Source: DASWOJ01 sp964242325 (GTDB lineage Bacteria > Pseudomonadota > Alphaproteobacteria > Acetobacterales > Acetobacteraceae). From it: a DNA stretch of 64,000 nucleotides. The stretch's first letter is position 1. Each line of letters opens with the position of its first letter. The stretch covers positions 29,381 to 93,380 of the forward strand of contig CAXTCI010000001.1 in the NCBI GenBank assembly GCA_964242325.1. The letters are read 5' to 3'. Below the pieces are notes generated by a model. It searched no databases. It was not told where the DNA came from and saw only the letters and a program-made list of their open reading frames with translations. Positions 1-7,678 of this stretch are shown piece after piece. Both the position numbers and the translations under genes were made by a program.

Positions 1-527
1 GCTTCGCCGGGAAGTTCGCCAACGCGGCGATCATGCGCACCATGGACGTATTCTACGCCTTCCCCTCCATCCTGCTGGCGGTGGCGATCTCCGGCGCGAT
101 GGGCGGCGGCATCACCAACGGCATCCTATCCCTCAGCCTAGTCTTCATCCCCGCCATGTGCCGCGTCGCCGAGACCGCGACGGCGCAGGTCAAGAACCTC
201 GACTACATCGAGGCCGCGCGGGCCAGCGGCGCCGGCACCCTGACCATCATCCGCCACCACGTCCTCGGCAACGTACTGGGCCCGGTATTCATCTACGCTT
301 CCAGCCTGGTCAGCGTCAGCATCCTGCTCGCCTCCGGCCTATCGTTCCTGGGTCTGGGCGTGCAGCCGCCGGAGCCGGATTGGGGCCTGATGCTGAGCAC
401 CCTGCGGCAGTCCCTCTACGTGGACCCCATCGGCTGCGCCCTGCCTGGGGCGGCGATTTTCGTGACCTCCATCTGCTTCAACCTGGTCAGCGACGGCGTG
501 CGCGCCGCGATGGACGTGCGCGGATGA
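1..527 (+). CDS. Peptide-type ABC transporter permease (DppC/OppC family), 5' partial
   Basis: Inner-membrane channel subunit of a dipeptide/oligopeptide/nickel-type ABC importer. The frame is open from base 3 and enters from outside the window, so only about the last 174 residues are present. Visible are several hydrophobic membrane segments, the cytoplasmic EAA-type loop that docks on the ATPase (YIEAARASGAGTLTIIRHH) and the usual C-terminal motif ending VRAAMDVRG. Its stop overlaps the start of the next gene (ATGA), which places it in one transcript with the two ATPase genes and probably with the hydrolase/amidase genes after them. The substrate cannot be read from the permease; the downstream amidases suggest a small peptide, amide or ureido compound. 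Confidence 0.9.
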   Translation, partial: FAGKFANAAIMRTMDVFYAFPSILLAVAISGAMGGGITNGILSLSLVFIPAMCRVAETATAQVKNLDYIEAARASGAGTLTIIRHHVLGNVLGPVFIYASSLVSVSILLASGLSFLGLGVQPPEPDWGLMLSTLRQSLYVDPIGCALPGAAIFVTSICFNLVSDGVRAAMDVRG

Positions 528-1582
528 GCGCAACGATGAGCACAACCCTCGCCGACCCGCACGTGGACGCCCGCGACCGCGGCGGCCCCGGCCAGCCCAT
601 GCTGATCGCCACCGGCCTGCAGCGCCACTTCCGGGTCAAGGGCTGGCAGGGCGCCGTGGTCCGTGCCGTGGACGGCGTGTCCTTCACCCTGTTCAAGGGC
701 GAAACCCTGGGCGTCGTCGGCGAATCCGGCTGCGGCAAGTCCACCCTGGCCCGGCTGCTGCTCCACCTCGTCCGCCCCGACGCCGGCGAGCTGGTGTTCG
801 ACGGCGAAGTGGTGGACGCGCCCCGGGGCATCACCGTCGCGCAGTTGCGCCGGCAGGTGCAAATGGTGTTCCAGGACAGCTACTCGTCCCTGAACCCCCG
901 CATGCCGGTACAAGACAGCGTCGCCTTCGGCCCGATGGTGAACGGCGCCGGCCGTGCCGAGGCCCGCCGGGTCGCCCAGGACATCCTGGTCAAGGTCGGC
1001 CTACGCCCGGACCTGTTCGGCCCCCGCTACCCGCACGAGTTGTCGGGTGGTCAGAAGCAGCGCGTCAACATCGCCCGCGCCCTGGCGATGGGCCCCCGCA
1101 TGGTGATCCTGGACGAGGCGGTGTCGGCGCTGGACAAGTCGGTCGAGGCCCAGGTGCTCAACCTGCTGCGCCAGTTGAAGCGCACCCTGAACCTGACCTA
1201 CCTGTTCATCAGCCACGACTTGAACGTCGTCCGCTACATCAGCGACCGGGTGCTGGTGATGTATCTGGGCCAGGTGGTGGAGCTAGGCCCCGCCGCGGAA
1301 CTGTTCGCCACCCCACGCCACCCCTACACCCGCGCCCTGCTCGGCTCCCGCCTATCCATGGACAGCACCCGGCGGATCGAGGCGCCCCCCATCGTCGGCG
1401 ACCCGCCCAGCCCGATCGCGCCGCCCTCCGGATGCCGCTTCCGCACCCGCTGCTCCCATGCGGAGGCAGTCTGCGAAGCCAATGCCCCCGTGCTGGGCGA
1501 GTGGAGGGACCGCGCCTCCCACGTCGCTGCCTGCCACATGACCGACCCGGCCTCGGGCCACAGCCTGGCAGGGACGGTATGA
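524..1582 (+). CDS. Peptide-type ABC transporter ATP-binding protein (DppF/OppF-like)
   Basis: Cytoplasmic ATPase of the peptide-type importer, 352 aa. Walker A GESGCGKS is near residues 66-73, the Q-loop lies in VFQDSYSSLNPR, the ABC signature LSGGQKQR is at about 173-180, Walker B VILDE at about 194-198, and the H-loop is in FISHDLNVV. The C-terminal oligopeptide/dipeptide transporter domain, with its cysteine cluster (GCRFRTRCSHAEAVCEANAP), is complete. The FQDSYSSLNPRM wording is typical of DppF/OppF rather than DppD. The start was chosen at the ATGA overlap with the permease stop; the frame stays open further upstream inside the permease gene but that part is a shadow. The gene ends by overlapping the next ATPase start. 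Confidence 0.93.
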   Translation: MSATMSTTLADPHVDARDRGGPGQPMLIATGLQRHFRVKGWQGAVVRAVDGVSFTLFKGETLGVVGESGCGKSTLARLLLHLVRPDAGELVFDGEVVDAPRGITVAQLRRQVQMVFQDSYSSLNPRMPVQDSVAFGPMVNGAGRAEARRVAQDILVKVGLRPDLFGPRYPHELSGGQKQRVNIARALAMGPRMVILDEAVSALDKSVEAQVLNLLRQLKRTLNLTYLFISHDLNVVRYISDRVLVMYLGQVVELGPAAELFATPRHPYTRALLGSRLSMDSTRRIEAPPIVGDPPSPIAPPSGCRFRTRCSHAEAVCEANAPVLGEWRDRASHVAACHMTDPASGHSLAGTV

Positions 1583-2670
1583 TGGACGGCCCAATGAACG
1601 GCGCCCCGATAAACGGTGCCGCCGGCCCGCCGCTGCTGGAGGTGCAGGACCTATCCGTCCGGTTCACCGGCCGTGAGGCCACCGTGAACGCAGTGAGCGG
1701 CGCCACCTTCAGCCTGCGCGCGGGCGAGGTGCTGTGCCTGCTAGGTGAGTCCGGCTCCGGCAAGTCGGTCACCCTGCGGGCGCTGATGCGCCTGCTGCCC
1801 AAGCGCGCGCAGGTTGCCGGCCGCGTCAGCGTCGCCGGGCAGGACGTGATGGCGCTAAACGGCGCCGCGTTGCGCAGCTTCCGCGGTGGCACCGTCTCGA
1901 TGGTGTTCCAGGAGCCGATGACCGCGCTCGATCCCGTATACACCATCGGCCAGCACCTGACCGAGATGATCAGCCGCCACAAGGGCGGCACCCGGGCGGA
2001 GGTGCGCGCCCGGGCGCTGGAGATGCTGGATCTGGTCAAGGTCCCCGCCGCGGCCCGGCGCCTTGACGCCTACCCGCACGAACTCTCCGGTGGCCTGCGC
2101 CAGCGCGCCATGATCGCCATCGCGCTAAGCTGCGGCCCGCGGCTGCTCCTGGCCGACGAGCCAACCACCGCGCTCGACGCCACCGTGCAGATCCAGGTGC
2201 TGATCCTGCTGCGCCGGCTGCAGCAGGAGCTGGGCATGGGCACGATCTTCGTCACCCACGACCTCGGCGTGGCCGCAGAAATCGCGGACCGAGTGGCAGT
2301 GATGTATGCCGGTCGCGTGGTGGAGGAGGGGCCGGTGGCCGACGTGCTGCGGGCGCCGGCGCATCCCTATACCGCCGGGCTGATGGCCTCCACCGTGCAC
2401 GACCAGGCGCCGGACGAGGACATCGCGGCCATCCCCGGCAGCCCGCCCGACCTCCGCCACCTACCGCCGGGATGCAGCTTCGCGCCGCGCTGCGCCTGGG
2501 CCATGCCGGCCTGCCGCCAGGGATTCCCGGACCCGGTCTATCCCGCTCCCGGCCGCATGGCCCGCTGCCTGCGCGTAGCCGACGTGCTGCGCGCCAGTCC
2601 TCCGCCCCCCGGCGCCTCCCAACCCGGTCCTTCACAGCCCGGTCCTTCGCAACAAGGAGTCCACGCATGA
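1579..2670 (+). CDS. Peptide-type ABC transporter ATP-binding protein (DppD/OppD-like)
   Basis: Second ATPase of the same importer, 363 aa. Walker A GESGSGKS is at residues 56-63, Q-loop MVFQEPMTALDPV at about 108-120, signature LSGGLRQR at 169-176, and Walker B LLADE at about 190-194, followed by the TTALD D-loop. The C-terminal oligopeptide-binding extension with the Cys motif CSFAPRCAWAMPAC is present. The MTALDP wording marks the DppD/OppD type, so with the preceding gene it makes the usual heterodimer. The start ATG overlaps the stop of the upstream ATPase. The C-terminal end is a short proline/serine repeat (three SQPGP-like units) just before the overlapping start of the isochorismatase-family gene. 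Confidence 0.93.
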   Translation: MMDGPMNGAPINGAAGPPLLEVQDLSVRFTGREATVNAVSGATFSLRAGEVLCLLGESGSGKSVTLRALMRLLPKRAQVAGRVSVAGQDVMALNGAALRSFRGGTVSMVFQEPMTALDPVYTIGQHLTEMISRHKGGTRAEVRARALEMLDLVKVPAAARRLDAYPHELSGGLRQRAMIAIALSCGPRLLLADEPTTALDATVQIQVLILLRRLQQELGMGTIFVTHDLGVAAEIADRVAVMYAGRVVEEGPVADVLRAPAHPYTAGLMASTVHDQAPDEDIAAIPGSPPDLRHLPPGCSFAPRCAWAMPACRQGFPDPVYPAPGRMARCLRVADVLRASPPPPGASQPGPSQPGPSQQGVHA

Positions 2671-3365
2671 ACGGAGTGAACCTGCCGCAGTCGGTGGTGG
2701 ACCGCGTCGTGGCCCGGCGCGGCACGCCGCACCCTTTCGACATCCTGGACCCGTCCCGCACCGCCCTGGTCGTGGTGGACATGCAGAACGGCTTCATGGA
2801 CGACGCCGTCGGCCACGCCGTCTGCCCGGCGGCCCGCGACATCGTGCCTGAGATCAACCGCCTGGCCGCGGCAACGCGCATGTCCGGCGGCGGCGTGTTC
2901 TGGATCAAGAACACCTTCAACGCCGACAGCGCCCGTGAATGGTCCGTCATGCAGGACATGGCGACCCCGGAAGGCCGCCGCCGCCGCGCCGCCTCCATGT
3001 CCGAGGGCACGCCAGGCCATGCGCTATGGCCGGCACTGGAGGTGCGCCCAGAGGACGAGGTGCTGCTGAAATACCGCTACAGCGCCTTCCTGCCCGGCGC
3101 CTCCGACCTGCCGGCAAGCCTGCGCGCCCGCGGCTTCGACACCGTGCTGATCACCGGCACCGTCACCAACGTGTGCTGCGAGTCCTCGGCCCGCGACGCC
3201 ATGATGACGAACTTCCGGGTGGTGATGGTCAGCGACGGCAACGCCGCCATGACCCCGGCCGAGCACGATGCCTCATTGATCTCGCTGTATCTGTCGTTCA
3301 CCGACCTGATGGACACCGACATGGTGATCAAGCGCCTGGGCCGCCGGGCGGCACAGGCGGCATAA
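2667..3365 (+). CDS. Isochorismatase-family cysteine hydrolase
   Basis: Cytoplasmic hydrolase of the isochorismatase/N-carbamoylsarcosine amidohydrolase fold, 232 aa. The Asp-Lys-Cys catalytic set is visible: Asp38 in VVVDMQNGF, Lys135 in LLKYRYSAF and Cys170 in TVTNVCCESSARDA. Family members include biuret hydrolase, ureidoacrylate hydrolase (RutB), N-carbamoylsarcosine amidase and nicotinamidase; sequence alone does not choose between them, and here the N-terminal about 30 residues before the core are longer than in nicotinamidases. AAGGAG sits about 8 bases before the ATG, which overlaps the stop of the ABC ATPase gene (ATGA). Location between a peptide-type importer and two amidases supports a C-N bond hydrolase acting on an imported amide or ureido substrate. 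Confidence 0.88.
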   Translation: MNGVNLPQSVVDRVVARRGTPHPFDILDPSRTALVVVDMQNGFMDDAVGHAVCPAARDIVPEINRLAAATRMSGGGVFWIKNTFNADSAREWSVMQDMATPEGRRRRAASMSEGTPGHALWPALEVRPEDEVLLKYRYSAFLPGASDLPASLRARGFDTVLITGTVTNVCCESSARDAMMTNFRVVMVSDGNAAMTPAEHDASLISLYLSFTDLMDTDMVIKRLGRRAAQAA

Positions 3366-3530
3366 CGCCGGCCACTGTCTGCTTTGCCCCTGTCCCGTCA
3401 GCGCCGGCCGCTTGCGGTGCGGCCGTCCAGGGCCGGGAACCGCCATCCCATGAGCCGCCGCATCACCGCATCCCCCGCAATGACGGACGGGTCAAGCCGA
3501 GAGCCCGCCCCAGGCACCGAAGGAGTACAC

Positions 3531-3761
3531 ATGCCACCCGACCCACTCCCAAACGACACGTTCGTTGACGCGACCGTGGCGATGATCGCCACCTGGCACG
3601 GTGTGAAGCCCCCCAACGACGCCGCGCTGCGCATGGTGGCCGACCTCCGCAAGATCATCGGCGACTTCGAAGCCCAGCGCGGCGCCCTGCTGTTCGAGGA
3701 CGAGCCATCCAGCTTTGAAGCCGCCCTGCTAGAAGCCGCCACACCGGAGTCCATGCCATGA
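3531..3761 (+). CDS. Small GatC/AtzG-like (DUF4089-type) amidase partner protein, copy 1
   Basis: Predicted 76-aa, largely helical, acidic protein. AAGGAG lies 5 bases before the ATG, and the stop overlaps the ATG of the following amidase (ATGA), so the two are translationally coupled. Size, helical make-up and position match AtzG, the GatC-like small subunit that complexes with the amidase AtzE (1-carboxybiuret hydrolase) in cyanuric acid catabolism, and the DUF4089 family in general. Assignment rests on pattern and context; identity to AtzG looks low. The 165 bases between this gene and the isochorismatase gene hold no other gene that I can support. An equivalent small gene precedes the second amidase. 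Confidence 0.7.
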   Translation: MPPDPLPNDTFVDATVAMIATWHGVKPPNDAALRMVADLRKIIGDFEAQRGALLFEDEPSSFEAALLEAATPESMP

Positions 3762-5194
3762 GCACCGTGCTGGACCTGGCCGACCTGTCCCTGGTGGACG
3801 CGGCGGAGGCAGTCCGCAAGCGCGAGGTCTCCTCCGTTGCGCTGCTGGAGGCATGCTTGTCGGAGTTGGACGCCCACGAGGCCCAGGTGAACGCAACGAT
3901 CTGGGTGGACCGGGACGCGGCCTATGCCTCGGCCCAGGCGGCGGATGCGGCGCTTGCGGCTGGCGCGACCCCGGGTCCGCTGCACGGCCTGCCGCTGGCG
4001 CACAAGGACATGTACTACCAGGCCGGTCGCCTCTCGACCTGCGGCTCGGAAATCCGGCGCGGCTTCGTGCCGGAAGTGACGGCAACCGTGATCGCCCGCA
4101 TGGCCGATGCCGGAGCCTTCGCCTTCGCCGGGCTGAACATGGCGGAGTATGCGCAGAACGGCACCGGCCACAACCGCCACTACGGCGACTGCCGCAACCC
4201 CTGGAACCCGCCCTATGTCACCGGCGGCTCGTCCAGCGGCTCCGGCGCGGCGCTGGCGGCGCGGTTCACCTATGCCGCGCTGGGATCGGACACCGGCGGC
4301 TCCATACGGCTCCCAGCCAGCGCCAACGGCGTGACCGGCCTCAAGCCGACGCAAACCCGGGTCAGCCGCTACGGCGTGATGCCGCTATCGTTCTCCGCCG
4401 ACAACGTAGGGCCGCTGACCCGCAGCGCCCGCGACTGCGCCAGGGTCATGAGCGTCATCGCCGGCCACGACCCGCACGATCCGACCAGCGCGGACGTGTC
4501 GGTGCCGGACTACGAGGCCGCGCTGAACGGCGACCTGCGCGGGGTTCGCGTGGGCGTGCCGCAGACCTACTTCCTGGACGGCGTTGACCCGCCGGTGCTG
4601 GCGGCGTTCGAGGCCGCCCTGGACGTCCTGACTGGGCGCGGCGCGTCCCTGGTGCGCCTGCCGCTACCGCTGATGGACGCCGTGACCGCCTACGTCGCCG
4701 TCGTCTCCCGGGTAGAGGCGGCGACGATCCACGCCGCCTCCATGCGCGAACGTCCGCAGGACCTGGCGACCCACATCAACGCCCGCGTGTTCGCGGGCTA
4801 CGCGATCCCCGGTGCCTACTACGTCGAGGCGCTGAGCCGCCGCGGCCCGGTGCTGCGCGCCTTCGCCGCCGAAGTATTCGGCCAGGTGGACATCCTGGCC
4901 TCGCCTACCATACGCACCTGCCTTCCCACCCTGGCGGAAACGGACATCGACGCGGGGCCGCCGGGGACCGAGGCCGTGGCCCTGGGCATCTCCGCCAACA
5001 CCCGCCCGTTCAACTACCTCGGCCTACCGGCCCTCAGCATCCCGTGCGGGTTCGACCCACAGGGCCTGCCCATCGGCCTGCAGCTCGCCGCAAGGCCATT
5101 CGCCGAGGCGCTGCTGCTGCGCGCCGGCGATGCCTACCAGCGCGACACGGACTGGCACGCCCGCCGGCCCGCCATTGGAGAATACCGGACATGA
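3758..5194 (+). CDS. Amidase-signature family hydrolase (AtzE/GatA-like), copy 1
   Basis: Cytoplasmic amidase, 478 aa, full length for the family. The Ser-cisSer-Lys triad can be placed: Lys83 in LAHKDMYY, cis-Ser158 in GGSSSGSGAA and nucleophile Ser182 in GSDTGGSIRLPA; the 75- and 24-residue spacings equal those of fatty acid amide hydrolase. The C-terminal PFNYLGLPALSIPCGF block is also typical. It follows a GatC/AtzG-like small gene with an ATGA overlap and itself overlaps the start of a second such small gene, so this is a repeated two-gene module. AtzE-type carboxybiuret hydrolase, an aryl/acyl amidase, or a related ureido hydrolase are all possible. It is not expected to be GatA, because no gatB is nearby and the pair is duplicated. 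Confidence 0.9.
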   Translation: MSTVLDLADLSLVDAAEAVRKREVSSVALLEACLSELDAHEAQVNATIWVDRDAAYASAQAADAALAAGATPGPLHGLPLAHKDMYYQAGRLSTCGSEIRRGFVPEVTATVIARMADAGAFAFAGLNMAEYAQNGTGHNRHYGDCRNPWNPPYVTGGSSSGSGAALAARFTYAALGSDTGGSIRLPASANGVTGLKPTQTRVSRYGVMPLSFSADNVGPLTRSARDCARVMSVIAGHDPHDPTSADVSVPDYEAALNGDLRGVRVGVPQTYFLDGVDPPVLAAFEAALDVLTGRGASLVRLPLPLMDAVTAYVAVVSRVEAATIHAASMRERPQDLATHINARVFAGYAIPGAYYVEALSRRGPVLRAFAAEVFGQVDILASPTIRTCLPTLAETDIDAGPPGTEAVALGISANTRPFNYLGLPALSIPCGFDPQGLPIGLQLAARPFAEALLLRAGDAYQRDTDWHARRPAIGEYRT

Positions 5195-5394
5195 GCGACG
5201 ACACGGCCCTGATGACTGAGATGGAGATGCTGGCGCGCTACGCCGGCCTAGACATCCCCGGCGACCGCAAGGCAACCTTGCTGCAAGGCTTCAAGGACCT
5301 ACGCCAAATGCAGGCCCAACTGCGCCAGCCGCGCGACGCCACGCACGAGCCTGCCAGCACCTACTCGATCCTCAGCGTCACCCGGGGGCTGTAG
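5191..5394 (+). CDS. Small GatC/AtzG-like (DUF4089-type) amidase partner protein, copy 2
   Basis: Predicted 67-aa helical protein whose ATG overlaps the stop of the first amidase and whose stop is one base before the ATG of the second amidase. The core (LARYAGLDIPGDRKATLLQG, then a second helix and a short C-terminal EPASTYS stretch) resembles the GatC/AtzG layout: two helices followed by an extended tail that in GatC wraps around the amidase. It is clearly diverged from the first small protein, so the two pairs are unlikely to be a recent tandem duplication. Role as the stabilising partner of the next amidase is inferred from position and fold pattern. Confidence 0.7.
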   Translation: MSDDTALMTEMEMLARYAGLDIPGDRKATLLQGFKDLRQMQAQLRQPRDATHEPASTYSILSVTRGL

Positions 5395-5395
5395 A

Positions 5396-6838
5396 ATGGA
5401 ACTGCACGAGCTTTCCGTCGCCGAGGCCGGCGCCCGTCTGCGCGACGGCACGGTAACCGCCGCCGCATTGGCCGAGGACGCGCTATCCCGCATCGCCGCC
5501 ATTGACCCGGCCATCGACAGCTTCATCACCGTAACCGCCGATCGCGCCCGCGCCGACGCCGCCGAGGCGGACCGTGACTTCGCCGCCGGAGTGGACCGCG
5601 GCCCCATGCAGGGCGTGCCCTATGCGCTGAAGGACATCTACGACACCGCCGGCATACGCACGACCTGCCACTCCAAGCTGCGCCTAAACAACGTGCCAGA
5701 GCGGGACAGCGTAGTCGCAGCCCGGTTCCGCGCTGGGGGCGGCGTCCTGCTTGGCAAGGTCGCCACCCACGAATTCGCCCTGGGTGGCCCATCCTTCGAC
5801 CTCCCGTTCCCGCCGGCGCGCAACCCTTGGAACCCCGAGCACATCCCCGGCGGCTCCTCATCCGGCTCCGGCGCGGCAGTGGCCGCCGGCCTGGTCCGCA
5901 TGGCGATGGGCTCCGACACCGGCGGCTCCATCCGCGGCCCCGCCGCCTACTGCGGCACCGTCGGCCTGAAGCCGACCTACGGCCTGGTGTCCCGCCGCGG
6001 CGTGTTCCCGCTCTCCACCACGCTCGACCATTGCGGCCCGCTAAGCTGGACGGTGGAAGACAGCGCGATTGCCCTGCAGGTGATCGCCGGCTACGACAAG
6101 CTGGACCCGGCCAGCGTGGACCTGCCAGTCCCCGACTACCGCGCCGGGCTGCGGGACGGGGTGGAGGGCCTGCGGATCGCCCTGCCGCGCCACTTCTACC
6201 GGGACGCCGAGGGCCTGTCGCCCGAGGTCGCCGCATCCATCGACCAGGCCGCCGAAACCCTGTCCCGCCTGGGCGCAGTGGTCGAAGAAGTCACGCTGCC
6301 CCCCTACGAGCAGTTCAACGCCTGCGGCCGGGTCATCATGTTCGCCGAGGCCTATGCGATCCACGAGCAGGACTTCCAGCAGCGCCCGCTGGACTTCGCG
6401 CTGCTGACCTACCTGCGCATGGTGCTGGGCGCCTTCATCACCAGTGCCGACCTGCACCAGGCGATGCGGCTGCGGCGCGAGCTGGCGGTGGCGGTGAACC
6501 GGCAGTTGCTGACCCACGACGCGCTGATCACCGCCACGGCCCTCGCGCCGGCGCCGCGCTTCGCCGACTTCGAGCCCGGCATCCTACCCAACTGGCCCAT
6601 CCAGACCATGCCGTTCAACGTCACCGGCAACCCGGCGCTGTCCGTGCCGACCGGCTTCTCGGCCACCGGCCTGCCCATAGGGATGCAAATCGTCGGCCGC
6701 GCCTTCGACGAGGCGACCGTGCTGCGCATCGGCGCGGCGTTCGAGGCTGCAACCGGCCTGCATGAACGGCGCCCGTCCCTGGCGCAGGCCGCACCGCAAG
6801 GCCGCGCCCCGGCAGCAAGGAGCTCCGTATCCGCGTGA
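5396..6838 (+). CDS. Amidase-signature family hydrolase (AtzE/GatA-like), copy 2
   Basis: Second amidase, 480 aa. Catalytic Lys79 (ALKDIYDTAG), cis-Ser154 (GGSSSGSGAA) and nucleophile Ser178 (GSDTGGSIRGPA) show the same 75/24 spacing as copy 1. It differs from copy 1 through most of the substrate-binding region, so different or sequential substrates are plausible, for example two successive C-N cleavages after uptake. The start lies one base after the stop of its small partner gene. The last about 25 residues (after HERRPSLAQ) are low-complexity and probably a tail. The following 197 bases are free of a supported gene and could hold the operon end. Confidence 0.9.
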   Translation: MELHELSVAEAGARLRDGTVTAAALAEDALSRIAAIDPAIDSFITVTADRARADAAEADRDFAAGVDRGPMQGVPYALKDIYDTAGIRTTCHSKLRLNNVPERDSVVAARFRAGGGVLLGKVATHEFALGGPSFDLPFPPARNPWNPEHIPGGSSSGSGAAVAAGLVRMAMGSDTGGSIRGPAAYCGTVGLKPTYGLVSRRGVFPLSTTLDHCGPLSWTVEDSAIALQVIAGYDKLDPASVDLPVPDYRAGLRDGVEGLRIALPRHFYRDAEGLSPEVAASIDQAAETLSRLGAVVEEVTLPPYEQFNACGRVIMFAEAYAIHEQDFQQRPLDFALLTYLRMVLGAFITSADLHQAMRLRRELAVAVNRQLLTHDALITATALAPAPRFADFEPGILPNWPIQTMPFNVTGNPALSVPTGFSATGLPIGMQIVGRAFDEATVLRIGAAFEAATGLHERRPSLAQAAPQGRAPAARSSVSA

Positions 6839-7035
6839 CGGCGGGGGGCTCGGCAGGGTCGTGACGTTAAGGGAAGTCAAGAAGGCCGTTACTTCGTTAG
6901 GCTCAGTCAGTTGTGATGTGCCTGACGAGGAATGGTCAAAACCGGGAGCCTGTAGTGTGACTTAACCTGACCGAACATGGCGTGATGCCCTGAGCCACGT
7001 CGTGCTTTCTAGCGCGATTGCGAACGAGGCCCGCC

Positions 7036-7353
7036 ATGTCCGCCACTACATCCGACGTTCACCCTGCCGAGTTCACTCCTGATGAGGTCGCATACCTCAC
7101 CCAGTGGGCCCAAGCAAACAAGCTTGCGGTCACCGTGGCGTCAGCCGGGGCCTCACTCGCTGATGAGGTCGCCCTCTTTGACGCCGTTGCCGCCCATGCG
7201 ACCTGGACCATGCACCGGGCCGTAGGACACCTTTGGCTGTCGCTCAGGGAAGACCGCGTAGTGCCGGACTGCCGCGGCTGGACGGTAGCAGTCGCTTCGG
7301 TCGAGGAAGCAACAAGCCGGATCGCAGACGCCTCCGCGCGTGTCTGGCACTAG
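7036..7353 (+). CDS. Hypothetical small protein
   Basis: Predicted 105-aa soluble protein, not recognised. The start is taken at ATG with a weak GAGG-type site 10 bases upstream; a TTG 18 bases earlier is an alternative. The sequence is mixed alpha/beta looking, acidic, with a central helix-like LADEVALFDAVAAH and a Trp/Leu-rich middle (HLWLSLREDRVVPDCRGW). No signal peptide or membrane segment is visible. Codon use with strong G/C at third positions fits a real gene, and no convincing antisense gene competes. It stands alone between the amidase operon and the convergent xylA operon. Confidence 0.5.
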   Translation: MSATTSDVHPAEFTPDEVAYLTQWAQANKLAVTVASAGASLADEVALFDAVAAHATWTMHRAVGHLWLSLREDRVVPDCRGWTVAVASVEEATSRIADASARVWH

Positions 7354-7678
7354 CTAACCTCTTCCCCCGCCGGCGCAGCCCCCACGCGGATCAACTCACA
7401 ACACCCGCCATCCGCACTAACCGTTCCCCAGCAATCCCCGTAGGGCGTATAAGCGAAGCGCCATACGCCGCCTCCCAGCACTGCGTCGCGGCGGAAGGCG
7501 CTGAAGGTTGTCCGCCCTGCAAAGCCCGCCAACGCCAGAATGGTCAAAGCAAACGGCGGCCGGTATCAGCCACCAGCCCAGATCCGACCATCCCCCGGGC
7601 CAAGCCGCCAACCCTCGCCCTTGCAAAGGACTCAACACCAGCACAATACCCAAACGGCACGACCCTCACCAGCGCAGC
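7354..7678. other. Intergenic region with a palindromic element
   Basis: About 325 bases between convergent genes; I see no supportable gene. It contains an inverted repeat, GGCGTAT at 7444-7450 and ATACGCC at 7463-7469, in the context GTAGGGCGTATAAGCG. This wording matches a widespread intergenic palindrome of proteobacteria (reverse strand: GGCGTATGGCGCTTCGC then TTATACGCC). It could act as an RNA hairpin at the ends of the two converging transcripts, but no T-run follows. The rest is C-rich on the plus strand and unremarkable. Confidence 0.5.

Noticed and set aside
3398..4354. Long minus-strand open frame of over 300 codons opposite the first amidase
   Set aside because: It is antisense to a clear amidase with an intact catalytic triad and has low-complexity Arg/Gly composition typical of shadows in GC-rich DNA.
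3758..5394. gatA/gatC of the tRNA amidotransferase GatCAB
   Set aside because: No gatB nearby, the small-plus-amidase pair occurs twice, and the context is a transporter and isochorismatase-family operon.
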